A stretch of DNA of 64,000 nucleotides from JACVRW01 sp963825345 (GTDB lineage: Bacteria; Actinomycetota; Thermoleophilia; Solirubrobacterales; Thermoleophilaceae), in assembly GCA_963825345.1 (NCBI GenBank), contig CAWGSQ010000012.1:248001-312000 (forward strand), written 5' to 3'. Under the pieces are notes generated by a model. It did not search any database and was not told the origin of the DNA. It saw only the letters and a list, made by a program, of their open reading frames with translations. A program made the position numbers and the translations under genes. Shown here one piece after another: positions 53,894 through 64,000 of this stretch. Every line of letters starts with the position of its first letter. Position 1 is the stretch's first letter.

Positions 53894-54750
53894 CAGAGCG
53901 ACTCGAACGCGCCGAGCCGGCGCGCGATCAGGAGGTACACGATCATGATCGCCACGGGGACGGTCGCGAACGCCGCGGCGAGCGGCAGGTTGTTGGCGAT
54001 GCCCACGTTCGCGTAGACCACGTTGCCGATGAACTGCGTGCTCGACACGAGCGTCGGAGCGATGTAGTCACCGAGCGTGAGCGAGAAGGTGAAGATCGAG
54101 CCGGCCACCACCGCCGGCATCGCCAGCGGCATCACCACGCGCCGGAACGTCATCCAGGGCCGGCCGCCGAGGTCACCCGAGGCATCGAGCATCGAGTTCG
54201 GGATGCGCTCGAGCCCTGCGTAGATCGGCAGGATCATGAACGGCAGCCACAGATAGGAGAACACGAGCCAGGTGGCCACGTTCCCGAAGCCCGGACCGTT
54301 GAGCCCGAACGGGTCGAGCGCCCAGTTCACGATGCCCTCGTTCTGGAGCATGATCCGCCAGCTGTAGACCTTCACGAGGTAGCTCGACCAGAGCGGCATC
54401 AGCACCGCCACCACGAGCAGGGCGCGCATGCGAGGAGACGCGATCTTCGCCATGTAGAACGCGATCGGGAAGGCGAGGATTATGTCCGTGATCGTCACGA
54501 GCGCGGCGATCAGCACCGTGCGCACGACGATGTCCCGGTAGACCGGTGTCTCGATCAGCTCCTTGAAGTTCTGGAGCCCGGGGTCCTGGACGATCTCGCC
54601 GCTGAAGTCGTCGAGCTGCCAGAGCGACGCGACGAACAGGACCGCGAGCGAACCCAGGTACGCGATCAGCAGCCAGCCGACCGGCCCCGCCAGCAGCAGG
54701 CTGAGCTGCAGGCGGGGCCGGCGCCAGAGATATCTGGCTACAGCGGCCAG
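53893..54750 (-). CDS. potB: Spermidine/putrescine-type ABC permease (PotB), non-standard start
   Basis: The 285-residue frame from 54750 encodes a complete PotB: first helix LLLAGPVGWLLIAYLGSLAV, cytosolic SLWQLDDFSG, further helices and the EAA-type DASGDLGGRPWMTFRRVVMP. There is no ATG/GTG/TTG between the potD stop (54766) and 54525 in this frame. Starting at GTG 54525 would delete helix 1 and the loop. A CTG at 54750, 15 bases after the potD stop, is the likeliest start; a sequencing error is the alternative. Confidence 0.85.
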   Translation of the reverse strand: MAAVARYLWRRPRLQLSLLLAGPVGWLLIAYLGSLAVLFVASLWQLDDFSGEIVQDPGLQNFKELIETPVYRDIVVRTVLIAALVTITDIILAFPIAFYMAKIASPRMRALLVVAVLMPLWSSYLVKVYSWRIMLQNEGIVNWALDPFGLNGPGFGNVATWLVFSYLWLPFMILPIYAGLERIPNSMLDASGDLGGRPWMTFRRVVMPLAMPAVVAGSIFTFSLTLGDYIAPTLVSSTQFIGNVVYANVGIANNLPLAAAFATVPVAIMIVYLLIARRLGAFESL

Positions 54751-54765
54751 CTCACATCCAGGGCG

Positions 54766-55980
54766 TCAGCCCTTGATCTCCGTCCAGGCCTTGACCCATT
54801 CGGAGTAGTCCATGCAGGTGGCCCCGCGGTCGTCGCCGCACTCCTTGGTCGGCGTCGTCCAGTAGGCGACCTTGTCGAAGTACGCCTCGTCCTCCGCATG
54901 GAACGTCTCGCAGTGATCCTTCACGGCGGTCAGGGCGCACGACTTGCTGTTCGCCGGGGCCTCCCCGAACCACTCCGCCACGTCGGCATTCGCCTGCGGG
55001 CTGATGATGTGGTCCATCCACATGTACATGCAGTTCGGGTTCTTGGCCTCGGAGGAGATCATCCACGTGTCAGACCACCCGGTTGAGCCCTCCTTCGGCA
55101 GGATCGCCTCGATCGGGGGTGACTTCTTGTCGCCCTGGACCAGGTTGGCGATCACCTGCCAGGTGGTGCCGGCCACGGAGTCGCCGGACGTGAACGCCGC
55201 CTGCTCCTTGGTGTAATCGGACCAGTACTCGCCGATCACCTCGCGCTGCTGCTTGAGCAGGTCGACGGCGGCCTGGAACTGCTTGTCGTCCAGCTCGTAG
55301 ACGTTGTCGATCCCGAGATCCGGCTGGGTGGCCTTCAGGTAGAGCGCCGCGTCCGCGATGTAGATCGGGCTGTCGTACGCGGTGATCTTGCCCTTGTAGG
55401 CCTGGCTCTCGTCGCCGCCCCAGACGACCGACCAGGAATCCGGCGCCGGCTTCACGACGTCCTTGTTGAACATCAGGAGGTTCGCGCCACGGCCGTGCGC
55501 AACGCCGTAGTTCACGCCGTCGACGGTGTTGTGCGGCTGGTCCTTGAGGCCCTCGAACACGTCCTTGTAGTTGGGGATCAGGTCCGTGTTCACCGGATCG
55601 ACGTCGCCGCCGGCGATCAGCCGCAGGGTGGCGTCACCCGATGCCGACACGCCGTCGTACTTGCCGGTCCGCATCAGCGTGACCATCTCGTCCGAGGTGT
55701 TGCCGAGCTTCACATTGACCTGACAGCCGGTCTCCTGCTCGAAGTCAGAGACCCAGTCCACCTTCGGGTCGGTCGAGCCGTCCTCGACGTAGCCCGCCCA
55801 TGCGATCAGGTTCACCTCCCCCTCGCCCTTGCCCACCTTCTTCAGGGCTGCACTCTCGTCGCCGCTGCCGGCGCTGCCGCCGTCGCTGTCGTCGTCGCCG
55901 CAACCGGCCGCTGTGAGCGCGGCCAGGGCGAGCGTCAGGACGGCGAAGACCAGCCATCGCCGTCGGAATGTTGCGCTCAC
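54766..55980 (-). CDS. potD: Polyamine-type ABC substrate-binding lipoprotein (PotD)
   Basis: The 404-residue protein has a lipoprotein signal ending LTAAGCGDDD, so Cys is lipid-anchored. The mature part has VNLIAWAGYVEDG, CQVNVKLGNTSDEM and a Trp/Asp/Glu-rich binding cleft (GTTWQVIANLVQGD, STGWSDTWMIS), as in spermidine/putrescine-binding proteins. GTG at 55980 overlaps the potA stop (GTGA), which fixes the start. It delivers a cationic substrate to PotBC. Confidence 0.92.
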   Translation of the reverse strand: MSATFRRRWLVFAVLTLALAALTAAGCGDDDSDGGSAGSGDESAALKKVGKGEGEVNLIAWAGYVEDGSTDPKVDWVSDFEQETGCQVNVKLGNTSDEMVTLMRTGKYDGVSASGDATLRLIAGGDVDPVNTDLIPNYKDVFEGLKDQPHNTVDGVNYGVAHGRGANLLMFNKDVVKPAPDSWSVVWGGDESQAYKGKITAYDSPIYIADAALYLKATQPDLGIDNVYELDDKQFQAAVDLLKQQREVIGEYWSDYTKEQAAFTSGDSVAGTTWQVIANLVQGDKKSPPIEAILPKEGSTGWSDTWMISSEAKNPNCMYMWMDHIISPQANADVAEWFGEAPANSKSCALTAVKDHCETFHAEDEAYFDKVAYWTTPTKECGDDRGATCMDYSEWVKAWTEIKG

Positions 55981-57020
55981 TTGGGTCCCTCCTCTTGGGT
56001 TTGTTCCTGCGAGTCCGAGATGGCGTACGCGTGCTCGCCGTGCCAACCGACGCGCACCCGCCGCCCCCTCTGCTCGAGCGCCTCCTGCGAGGACATCTCG
56101 AGGTTCTGCCGGACGACCTGTAGCTCGCCGCCCTCGTCGAGCTCGATCACGAAGCGGGTGACCATCCCGACGTACGAGACGTCGCGGATGCGGCCCTCCT
56201 CGACCCGTAGCCCGTTCGCGGCTTCGGCCTCGTCCAGGATCCGCACCTTCTCGGGGCGGATCGTGAAGCGCGTGCCTCCGCGCTCGACGATGTTGGACAC
56301 GCCCACGAAGCCCGCGACGAACTCGTTCGCCGGGTGCTCGTAGACCTCCGCGGGCGGGCCGACCTGCTCGATGCGCCCATCCGCGAACACGGCCAGTCGG
56401 TCGCTCATCGTGAGCGCCTCCTCCTGGTCGTGGGTCACGTACACGAAGGTGATGCCGACCTCGCCCTGGATCGTGCGCAGCTCCTGCTGCATCTGCTGGC
56501 GGAGCTTCAGGTCGAGCGCGCCGAGCGGCTCGTCGAGGAGCAGCACGCGCGGGCGGTTCACGAGGGCGCGCGCAAGAGCCACCCGCTGGCGCTGGCCGCC
56601 TGAGAGCTGGCCCGGGCGGCGACCCTCGTAGCCGGACAGCCGGACCATGTCGAGCGTCTCGGTGGCGCGCCGGCGGCGTTCGTCCTTGCTGACCTTCGCG
56701 ATCCGGAGCCCGTATTCCACGTTCTCGCCCACCGTCATGTGGGGAAATAGCGCGTAGTCCTGAAACACGGTGTTCACGTCGCGTTCGTAGGGAGGAAGGT
56801 CGGTGACGTCGCGGCCGCCCAGCTCTACCCTTCCCTCGTCAGGCCGCTCGAAGCCCGCGATCATGCGTAGGCATGTCGTCTTCCCCGACCCAGACGGGCC
56901 CAGGAACGTGAAGAACTCGTCCTCCCGGATGTCCAGGTCGACTCGGTCCACCGCGACGACCTCGCCGTACGTCTTGCGAGTTCCGTCGAGGCGCACGGCA
57001 ACGTCCCCGGTTTGGGTCAT
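55977..57020 (-). CDS. potA: Polyamine-type ABC transporter ATPase (PotA)
   Basis: The 347-residue ATPase has Walker A GPSGSGKTTCLRM, Q-loop VFQDYALFPHM, signature LSGGQRQRVALARAL, Walker B VLLLDEPLGALD and switch His in VTHDQEEAL. A C-terminal TOBE domain (about 260-340) is typical of PotA/MalK. First gene of potA-potD-potB-potC; divergent from the glycosidase-like gene with a 32-base spacer that must hold both promoters or one shared site. Confidence 0.95.
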   Translation of the reverse strand: MTQTGDVAVRLDGTRKTYGEVVAVDRVDLDIREDEFFTFLGPSGSGKTTCLRMIAGFERPDEGRVELGGRDVTDLPPYERDVNTVFQDYALFPHMTVGENVEYGLRIAKVSKDERRRRATETLDMVRLSGYEGRRPGQLSGGQRQRVALARALVNRPRVLLLDEPLGALDLKLRQQMQQELRTIQGEVGITFVYVTHDQEEALTMSDRLAVFADGRIEQVGPPAEVYEHPANEFVAGFVGVSNIVERGGTRFTIRPEKVRILDEAEAANGLRVEEGRIRDVSYVGMVTRFVIELDEGGELQVVRQNLEMSSQEALEQRGRRVRVGWHGEHAYAISDSQEQTQEEGPK

Positions 57021-57052
57021 CGCGCGTTCTTGTACACCCTGGAGCGCCTGTT

Positions 57053-58419
57053 GTGCGAGTTCTTCGGGTTAATTTGCGCCTGGTTGTCGCGTTGGGCGCT
57101 CTCCTTATGGCCGCCCCGGCGCACGCGGCGCCCATCTCCTCGCACGCGATGGTGCACACCTGCTGCATGGGCGACGCCCTGAAGGAGCGCATCTTCGCCG
57201 AGGCCGATGCGGTGGGATCCGAGTACATCCGTGTGGACGTCGAGATGAGCTCGATCTTCGAAGGGCCGGGGGGTGCGAAGCGCGACGAGCCCAACTGGTC
57301 ACACCTCGACGATCTGCTGGAGCTCGCCGGCGACCATGACGTGAAGGTGCTCGGCGTGCTGCTCGCGACACCCGCCTACGCCTCCACATGTCCCGAACGC
57401 TGGCCCGACTCCGGGCGCTGTCCGGCCGCGGACACCGAGGAATACGGCCAGCTGGCCGGCGAGATCGCCGAGCACGCCAAGGGCACGATCCAGACGTGGG
57501 AGATCGTGAACGAGCCCGACGCGGACTGGGCGTTCGAGGGCACGCCGGAGGAGTACTCGGCCATGCTGAGCGCCGCGTACGACGGCATCAAGGAGCGTGC
57601 GCCCGAGGCGCGGGTGGTTCTCGGCGGCCTGCAGCGGCCGGACCAGACCGGGTGGCTCGAGCGCGTGTTCGCCACGCCGGGGGCGGATGCGATCCACAAG
57701 TTCGACATCGCGAGCGCGCACCTACGCGGGCCGGTCGGTCCGGTGGTGAACCGCTACAGCGCGTTCCGCGCCTGGCTCGCCGCGCGTGGGTTCTCGGGTC
57801 CGCTGTGGATCACGGAGCACGGCTATCCGGCAGACCCGGCCTACCAGGTCGACCCGAGCTTCACGGGCGGAGACGCGGGGCAGGCCGGCATACCTCACGC
57901 AAGTCGCTCGTGGGCCTGGGCGAGGCGGGCGCCGAGCAGGTCTTCGTGACGCTGCGCGACAACCTCGAAGGTGAGTACGCGAGCGAGGGCCTCGTTCACA
58001 TCGACGGCGGACCCGGCACGCCCACCACGCGCCGCCCTTCGTTCCACGCGGTCCGGCGGCTCGCCACGGGCTGGGATCAGGTGATGGGCTGGCGCCGCGA
58101 GCAGCGCGAGAACGAGCGGCTCGCTCAGCTCTACGACACGGTGGCAACCCTCGAGGCCGGCAAGGCAAGGGCCGCTCGGGCGAAGTTCGCACTGGCGCGG
58201 GTACTCGTGCACGACGCCCAGGATGCGTACGCTCAGGCACCGCGGTCGGCGCGCGTGCGGAAGCGCCTGCTGCGGAGAGTCGCGCGCGTCCGCGCCCTCG
58301 TGGCCGGACGCCGCACCGCGCTCCTGTGGCACACCGCCTACGGGCGCTGGCAGCGCGGCCGTGCCGCGGGCCACAGGCTCGCGGTCGAGGAGCTCAAGGC
58401 GCAGATCGCGGGCGGCTAG
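57053..58419 (+). pseudogene. Secreted glycoside-hydrolase-like protein, frameshifted near 57890
   Basis: A GTG start gives a signal peptide (LRLVVALGALLMAAPAHA) and a TIM-barrel-like glycosidase: YIRVDVEMSSIFEG, WSHLDDLLELAGDHDVKVLG, TWEIVNEPDADWAFEG with the NEP acid/base Glu, and GPLWITEHGYP with the nucleophile Glu. At about 57885-57905 the coherent sequence runs GQA, then AYLT one frame later, then KSLVGLGEAGAEQVFVTLRD in a third frame. Two single-base insertions explain it. The C-terminal ~90 residues are a basic helical tail. Either recently inactivated or a sequencing error. Confidence 0.7.
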
Positions 58420-59405
58420 CCGCCCGCTCCTCGCTGGTAGATCTCGACCTCGATGGTCGTGGGCGCGCCCTCGGAGAAGACAGGGGATGCGCCCACGATG
58501 ATCGCGCAGCCCTCCGCGTAGCGGTCACCGCGCGGAGACACGATGCCGGTGTCCTCCGCCAACTGCCCGAGTCGGAAGCTGACAGGGCGGCCCGCCGGCG
58601 CGAGCATTCTGCGCGCGTGGTTCTTCAGCCCGGCGAGCGAGTAGCAGCGCTCGCCCGACGAATCCATCAGACGAACGCCCACCGAGTCAGGTGCGAACAG
58701 GAGCGCCTCGAGCGAGCGCGGCATTGCGCCCCAGACCATGACCCGGTGCGTCTCGGTGTCGAGGCTGCCGCCGATCTCGCGAACGCCGTCGCCGCGCGGC
58801 TGGGATACCCGGCCACACGGACCGGCCCCCTCTTCGAGCCGCAGCCAGGTGCTCCAGCCCGCCCACCCGGAGCGGCGGAGCAGGGCCTCCACGTTTCGAG
58901 CGAGCGTGCGCGGCGGGATGCAATCGGCGCTGCGCTCGAGTGCCAGCACCTCACGCTGAAATGTTGCGAGCTGAAGCCGACCGGCCTTGTAATCGCGCGG
59001 GAGCGCCGCGAGGCCGAGTGCCGCGCAGCCCGCACGGCCGCGGCGCGGAACGACGGCGACCGCTTTCCCCTGCCGGCACGCGATTAGATCGGCGGCCACC
59101 ACGCCGGTGTCCTTCAGGGTTTCGGCGCATAGCGCGACCGGGGATTGGCCCGGATTCCTGGTGATCGCCACGTCTCCACTCATGTCCGATTCGCTGTAGC
59201 ACGCGACGCCTGCGGCCGCCAACTCGACGGGGTCGCTGAGCATGCCGGCGATCGCGGCTCCGCCGCCTGCCACGGCCAGCGCCGCCAGTGCCACCGCCAG
59301 GTAGCGGCGGCGGCCGAGTCGGCGCAGCCGCGGGGTACGCGCACGCCGCGCGATCGCCTCGTCGAGCGCGTCGCCGAGCTGGTTCACGTACGGGATCTCG
59401 CTCAT
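58416..59405 (-). CDS. Membrane protein coupled to ECF sigma factor (possible anti-sigma)
   Basis: The 329-residue protein has a ~30-residue cytosolic N-terminus, a basic RLRRLGRRRYLA, one membrane helix (VALAALAVAGGGAAIAG) and a large extracytoplasmic domain with many Cys (ACYSESD, ALCAETL, ACRQG, GRAGCAALG, DCIPP). It starts on an ATGA overlap with the sigma gene, the usual position of an anti-sigma, but no zinc-finger or ASD motif is visible in the short cytosolic part. Function inferred from context. Its stop region overlaps the 3' end of the convergent glycosidase-like gene. Confidence 0.65.
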   Translation of the reverse strand: MSEIPYVNQLGDALDEAIARRARTPRLRRLGRRRYLAVALAALAVAGGGAAIAGMLSDPVELAAAGVACYSESDMSGDVAITRNPGQSPVALCAETLKDTGVVAADLIACRQGKAVAVVPRRGRAGCAALGLAALPRDYKAGRLQLATFQREVLALERSADCIPPRTLARNVEALLRRSGWAGWSTWLRLEEGAGPCGRVSQPRGDGVREIGGSLDTETHRVMVWGAMPRSLEALLFAPDSVGVRLMDSSGERCYSLAGLKNHARRMLAPAGRPVSFRLGQLAEDTGIVSPRGDRYAEGCAIIVGASPVFSEGAPTTIEVEIYQRGAGG

Positions 59406-59956
59406 GGCGTCGCCTCCATCTGCATCAGGTTGTTCAGGCGTGCGAGGCCGCGGTGCACGCGCAGGCGCGCGGCGCCCTCGGTGCATTCGAGCCGCGCGGC
59501 GATCTCTGCGTAGCCGAGCTCACCGACGACCCTCAGCTCGACCGCCTCACGCTCGCCGCCGGTGATCTGATCGAGCGCCGCCGCGAGCGCGTCGCGGTGC
59601 TGGTCGATGTCGGCGAGCTCCTCGATCCTCGCGATCGACTCCTCGTCGAGCGAAGGAACTTCAACGCCGAGCCGGCGAACTGCCCGCCGCTCGACCTCCT
59701 GGCGGCGGAACCAGTGCGAGAGCTCCTTCGCCGCAATGCCGTAAAGCCATGCACCGCCCGGCCTGCCAACGTCGCGGAAACGCCTGCGGCGCTCGTAAGC
59801 CACTGCGAACGTCTCGGCCAGCAGGTCGGCCGCGACCTCGGCATCGAGCACCCGCCGGTAGAAGTACGCGAGCAGCTTGTCGGCCCAGCGGTCGTAGAGC
59901 TCGCGAAAGGCGCGCGGGTCACGTCTCGAGGCGACTATCAGTTCGGCGTCGGTCAC
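59402..59956 (-). CDS. ECF sigma factor
   Basis: The 184-residue sigma-70 ECF protein has region 2 (FRELYDRWADKLLAYFYRRV, LLAETFAVAYERRRRFRD, AWLYGIAAKELSHWFRR) and region 4 (GEREAVELRVVGELGYAEIA, EGAARLRVHRGLARL). It is followed by an overlapping membrane-partner gene. The regulon is unknown; a match of its promoter motif to nearby genes was not evident. Confidence 0.88.
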   Translation of the reverse strand: MTDAELIVASRRDPRAFRELYDRWADKLLAYFYRRVLDAEVAADLLAETFAVAYERRRRFRDVGRPGGAWLYGIAAKELSHWFRRQEVERRAVRRLGVEVPSLDEESIARIEELADIDQHRDALAAALDQITGGEREAVELRVVGELGYAEIAARLECTEGAARLRVHRGLARLNNLMQMEATP

Positions 59957-59998
59957 TCGGACTCTTACGCCGCAACGGCAGCGCGGCGTTACGCGACG

Positions 59999-60445
59999 CT
60001 ACCTCGGGCGACGGACCGGGATGCGCGTTGTGCGCTCTCCCGGCTTGCGCGGCGTGAGCGCCTGCGAGGGCGGCTGGTACAGGACCAGCTCGTGCTTCAG
60101 CGAGCGGCGGACCCGGTCGAGCTCCTGGTTCAGCTCGTCCCGCACGCGTTCGGCCTGGCGTTCGAGGTTGCGCATCCGGCGGCGCATTCGGTCGATCTCC
60201 TCCTCGAGCTCGAAGACGCGCTCCACGCCGGCGAGGTTCATCCCGAGCTCACTGGTGAGCTCCTGGATCCGGCGCAGGCGCTCCACGTCGTCCTGCGAGT
60301 AGAGGCGGGTGTTCTTCGGGGAGCGCTTCGGGGTGATCAGCCCGCGCGTCTCGTAGATGCGCAGCGTCTGCGGATGCATCCCCGCGAGCTCGGCCGCCAC
60401 CGAGATCATGTAGACGCCGCGATCGCTGTCGGGGGCTTCGGCCAC
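59999..60445 (-). CDS. hspR: HspR, MerR-family heat-shock repressor
   Basis: The 148-residue MerR-type protein has GVYMISVAAELAGMHPQTLR, IYETRGLITPKRSPKNTRLY and SQDDVERLRRIQELTSELGM, then a long coiled coil (LEEEIDRMRRRMRNLERQAE). This is the HspR type, encoded last in actinobacterial dnaK operons, where DnaK acts as co-repressor. The C-terminus is Pro/Arg-rich. Expected to bind inverted repeats upstream of dnaK and possibly clpB. Confidence 0.92.
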   Translation of the reverse strand: MAEAPDSDRGVYMISVAAELAGMHPQTLRIYETRGLITPKRSPKNTRLYSQDDVERLRRIQELTSELGMNLAGVERVFELEEEIDRMRRRMRNLERQAERVRDELNQELDRVRRSLKHELVLYQPPSQALTPRKPGERTTRIPVRRPR

Positions 60446-60453
60446 CGGTCGCC

Positions 60454-61554
60454 TCAGCTCCGGTGCGAGAGCAGGCCCTCGCGCGGGTTGCCGTTGATCA
60501 CGGTGGCAAGCTCATCGACGACCTCGGCCTGCTCCTTCGAGAGCGAGCTCGGCACGTCGATCAGGAGGCGGTAGCGCAGGTCTCCGCGGCCCCGGCCGCC
60601 GAGCTTCGGCGGGCCCTCGCCGCGCAGGCGCTGGACCGTGCCGTGCTGCGTGCCCGGGGGAACGCGGATGCGCTTGGTGCCACTGAGCGTGGGCACCTCG
60701 ATCGTGGCGCCCTTGATCGCCTCCGGAATCGTGATCGGCACCTCCACCTCGAGGTTGTCGCCGCGCCGTTTGAAGATCGGGGACTCCGCCACGCGGGTCA
60801 CCACGTACACATCACCCTGCGGACCACCGCGTGGGCCAACCTCGCCCTTGCCCTTCAGCCGCACCCGCGACCCGTCGTGCACGCCCGCCGGAATGTTCAC
60901 GGCGTAGCGCTTGACCTGGCGAGTCTGGCCCGAGCCGTGACAGGTCGGGCAGGGATCCTTGATCTCGGTCCCCGTTCCGCCGCACTGGCGACAGGGCTGT
61001 GAGATCGAGAAGAGGCCCTGCGACTCCGCCTCTACACCGCGCCCCTGGCAGCGGCTGCAAATTGTCGGGGAGGTTCCGGGCTTCGCGCCGGTGCCCCGGC
61101 ATGTGGGGCAAGGAGCGGCGAGCGGCACGGTCACCGAGACCTGGCCGCCCTCCATCGCCTGCTCGAACGACACGTGCACGTCGGTCTCGAGGTCGCGCCC
61201 GCGCTCGGGTCGCGGCGCTCGCCCGGATGCGGCATTGCCGAACAGGTCGGAGAGGATGTCGCCGAACCCACCGAAGCCGCCGCCGGGGCCTGCGGCACCG
61301 CCGCCGAAACCACCGCCCGGAAAGCCGCCGCCGAAGATCCCGCCGCCGGAGTCGTACTGCTTGCGCTTCTCGGGGTCGGACAGGATCGCGTACGCGCCCT
61401 GGACCTCCTTGAAGCGCTCCTCCGCCGCCGGGTCGCCCTGGTTCGTGTCCGGGTGGTACTTGCGGGCAAGCTTGCGGTAGGCCTTCTTGATCTCATCATC
61501 GGAGGCCTTCTTGTCGACGCCGAGCGTCCTGTACGGGTCCGTCACCGTCGGCAT
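60454..61554 (-). CDS. dnaJ: DnaJ co-chaperone
   Basis: The 366-residue type I DnaJ has a J-domain with the HPD motif (RKYHPDTNQG), a Gly/Phe-rich region (GGGFPGGGFGGG), and a zinc-binding domain with four motifs: CPTCRGTG, CSRCQGRG, CRQCGGTG and CPTCHGSG. The C-terminal substrate-binding halves follow. TGATG overlap with grpE. It stimulates DnaK ATPase. Confidence 0.97.
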   Translation of the reverse strand: MPTVTDPYRTLGVDKKASDDEIKKAYRKLARKYHPDTNQGDPAAEERFKEVQGAYAILSDPEKRKQYDSGGGIFGGGFPGGGFGGGAAGPGGGFGGFGDILSDLFGNAASGRAPRPERGRDLETDVHVSFEQAMEGGQVSVTVPLAAPCPTCRGTGAKPGTSPTICSRCQGRGVEAESQGLFSISQPCRQCGGTGTEIKDPCPTCHGSGQTRQVKRYAVNIPAGVHDGSRVRLKGKGEVGPRGGPQGDVYVVTRVAESPIFKRRGDNLEVEVPITIPEAIKGATIEVPTLSGTKRIRVPPGTQHGTVQRLRGEGPPKLGGRGRGDLRYRLLIDVPSSLSKEQAEVVDELATVINGNPREGLLSHRS

Positions 61555-62111
61555 CAGCCAGAGACCACCACGCGCGCCGGACGCAGCACGGTGCCGTTGG
61601 AGCGATAGCCCTTCTCCACGACATCCACCACCAGACCCGCTTCGCCCTCATCCCTCACGGACAGGGCCTCGTGCTCGGTGGGATCGAATTTCTCGCCGGC
61701 CGGGTCGAACTGCTGGATGCCGTTGCGCTCTAGCACGGCGATGAGCTCTGAGTGCACAAGGCGAACACCCTCAGCGAGATGCTGTTCACCATCCTCCGCG
61801 GAAGCGAGGGCCCTTTCCAGGTTGTCGACGATCGGCAGCAGTTCGCGGACAAGGCCACTCCTTGCCCGCTCACCCGCCGCCGCCGCCTCTCGAGCGGCAC
61901 GCTTGCGGTAGTTCTCGAAGTCGGCCTGGATGCGCTGCGCAAGCGCGAGGTAGTCCTCCGGCTGCTCGGACTCCTCCGCCGCCTCCTTGTCCTCCATCGC
62001 CTGCTGCTCGTTGGCCGGGTCCTCCTCGCCGGAGGGCTCGCCCGCCTCGTCGCGTGACGTGACGGGCTCCTCCTCCGGCGGGATGCCGGTCTCCTGCGAT
62101 TCGAACGTCAT
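61554..62111 (-). CDS. grpE: GrpE nucleotide-exchange factor
   Basis: The 185-residue protein has an acidic N-terminal tail, a coiled coil (YLALAQRIQADFENYRKRAA) and the beta-domain with GIQQFDPAGEKFDPTEHEAL and VDVVEKGYRSNGTVLRPARV, the conserved GrpE ending. It starts 3 bases after the dnaK stop and overlaps dnaJ. Confidence 0.96.
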   Translation of the reverse strand: MTFESQETGIPPEEEPVTSRDEAGEPSGEEDPANEQQAMEDKEAAEESEQPEDYLALAQRIQADFENYRKRAAREAAAAGERARSGLVRELLPIVDNLERALASAEDGEQHLAEGVRLVHSELIAVLERNGIQQFDPAGEKFDPTEHEALSVRDEGEAGLVVDVVEKGYRSNGTVLRPARVVVSG

Positions 62112-62114
62112 CGG

Positions 62115-64000
<1,886 letters not shown>

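Noticed and set aside
54525..54525. GTG as the potB start
   Set aside because: It would remove the first membrane helix and a conserved loop that are clearly encoded just upstream in frame.

Overview
The window is very GC-rich DNA with small spacers, many overlapping start/stop codons, a dnaK-grpE-dnaJ-hspR heat-shock operon, paired ECF sigma factors, a BTAD/SARP-type regulator and several secreted proteins ending in Lys/Arg-rich tails. This combination suggests an actinobacterium of the Thermoleophilia/Solirubrobacterales type. The taxonomic call is inference; no rRNA gene is present.

Layout. (1) 1-11 kb is mixed accessory DNA: a partial SDR epimerase, gene remnants, a methyltransferase, a VanS/VanR-like two-component pair divergent from a VanY-like carboxypeptidase, an ICMT-family membrane methyltransferase, a large secreted subtilase with a beta-propeller tail, YdeI-like and DUF899 proteins, and decayed fragments. 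(2) 11.2-26.3 kb is an accessory island. It holds two paralogous HD-GYP proteins with related leader sequences, a photo-oxidative-stress-like module (small membrane protein, FAD amine oxidase, DUF1365, CFA-type methyltransferase, SDR, hydrolase, ECF sigma, CarH/LitR-type B12 photoreceptor), a VOC protein and a secreted PPC/RTX protein. It is punctuated by three copies of the 3' half of tRNA-Val(UAC) and bounded by the intact tRNA-Val gene: the pattern left by repeated integration at one tRNA, with no integrase remaining. (3) 26.3-27.6 kb has tRNA-Val, tRNA-Glu, an HNH nuclease and a tRNA-Lys(UUU) gene interrupted by a group I intron. (4) 27.6-45.8 kb is a long minus-strand purine run (GYD-purD-purE-purB ... 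purC-purS-purQ-purL ... purF-recQ-purN-purH). Its genes are mostly start/stop overlapped and interleaved with DUF1800/DUF1501/cupredoxin genes, an EamA transporter and remnants of a peptide-type ABC permease. (5) 45.8-52.9 kb has secreted proteins (one an autotransporter-like passenger), DUF1059, a BTAD regulator, a small membrane protein and clpB. (6) 53-57 kb is a complete polyamine-type ABC operon (potA-potD-potB-potC). (7) 57-64 kb has a frameshifted glycosidase-like gene, an ECF sigma/membrane-partner pair and the dnaK operon, with dnaK running off the right end.

How the parts fit. The purine genes would carry PRPP to IMP; purM is absent here. ClpB and DnaK/GrpE/DnaJ form a disaggregase team, with HspR encoded in the same cluster as the likely repressor. 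In the island the B12-dependent MerR regulator and the ECF sigma factor are divergent around 11-bp direct repeats, as in known CarH/LitR systems, next to fatty-acid-modifying enzymes that could be the stress output.
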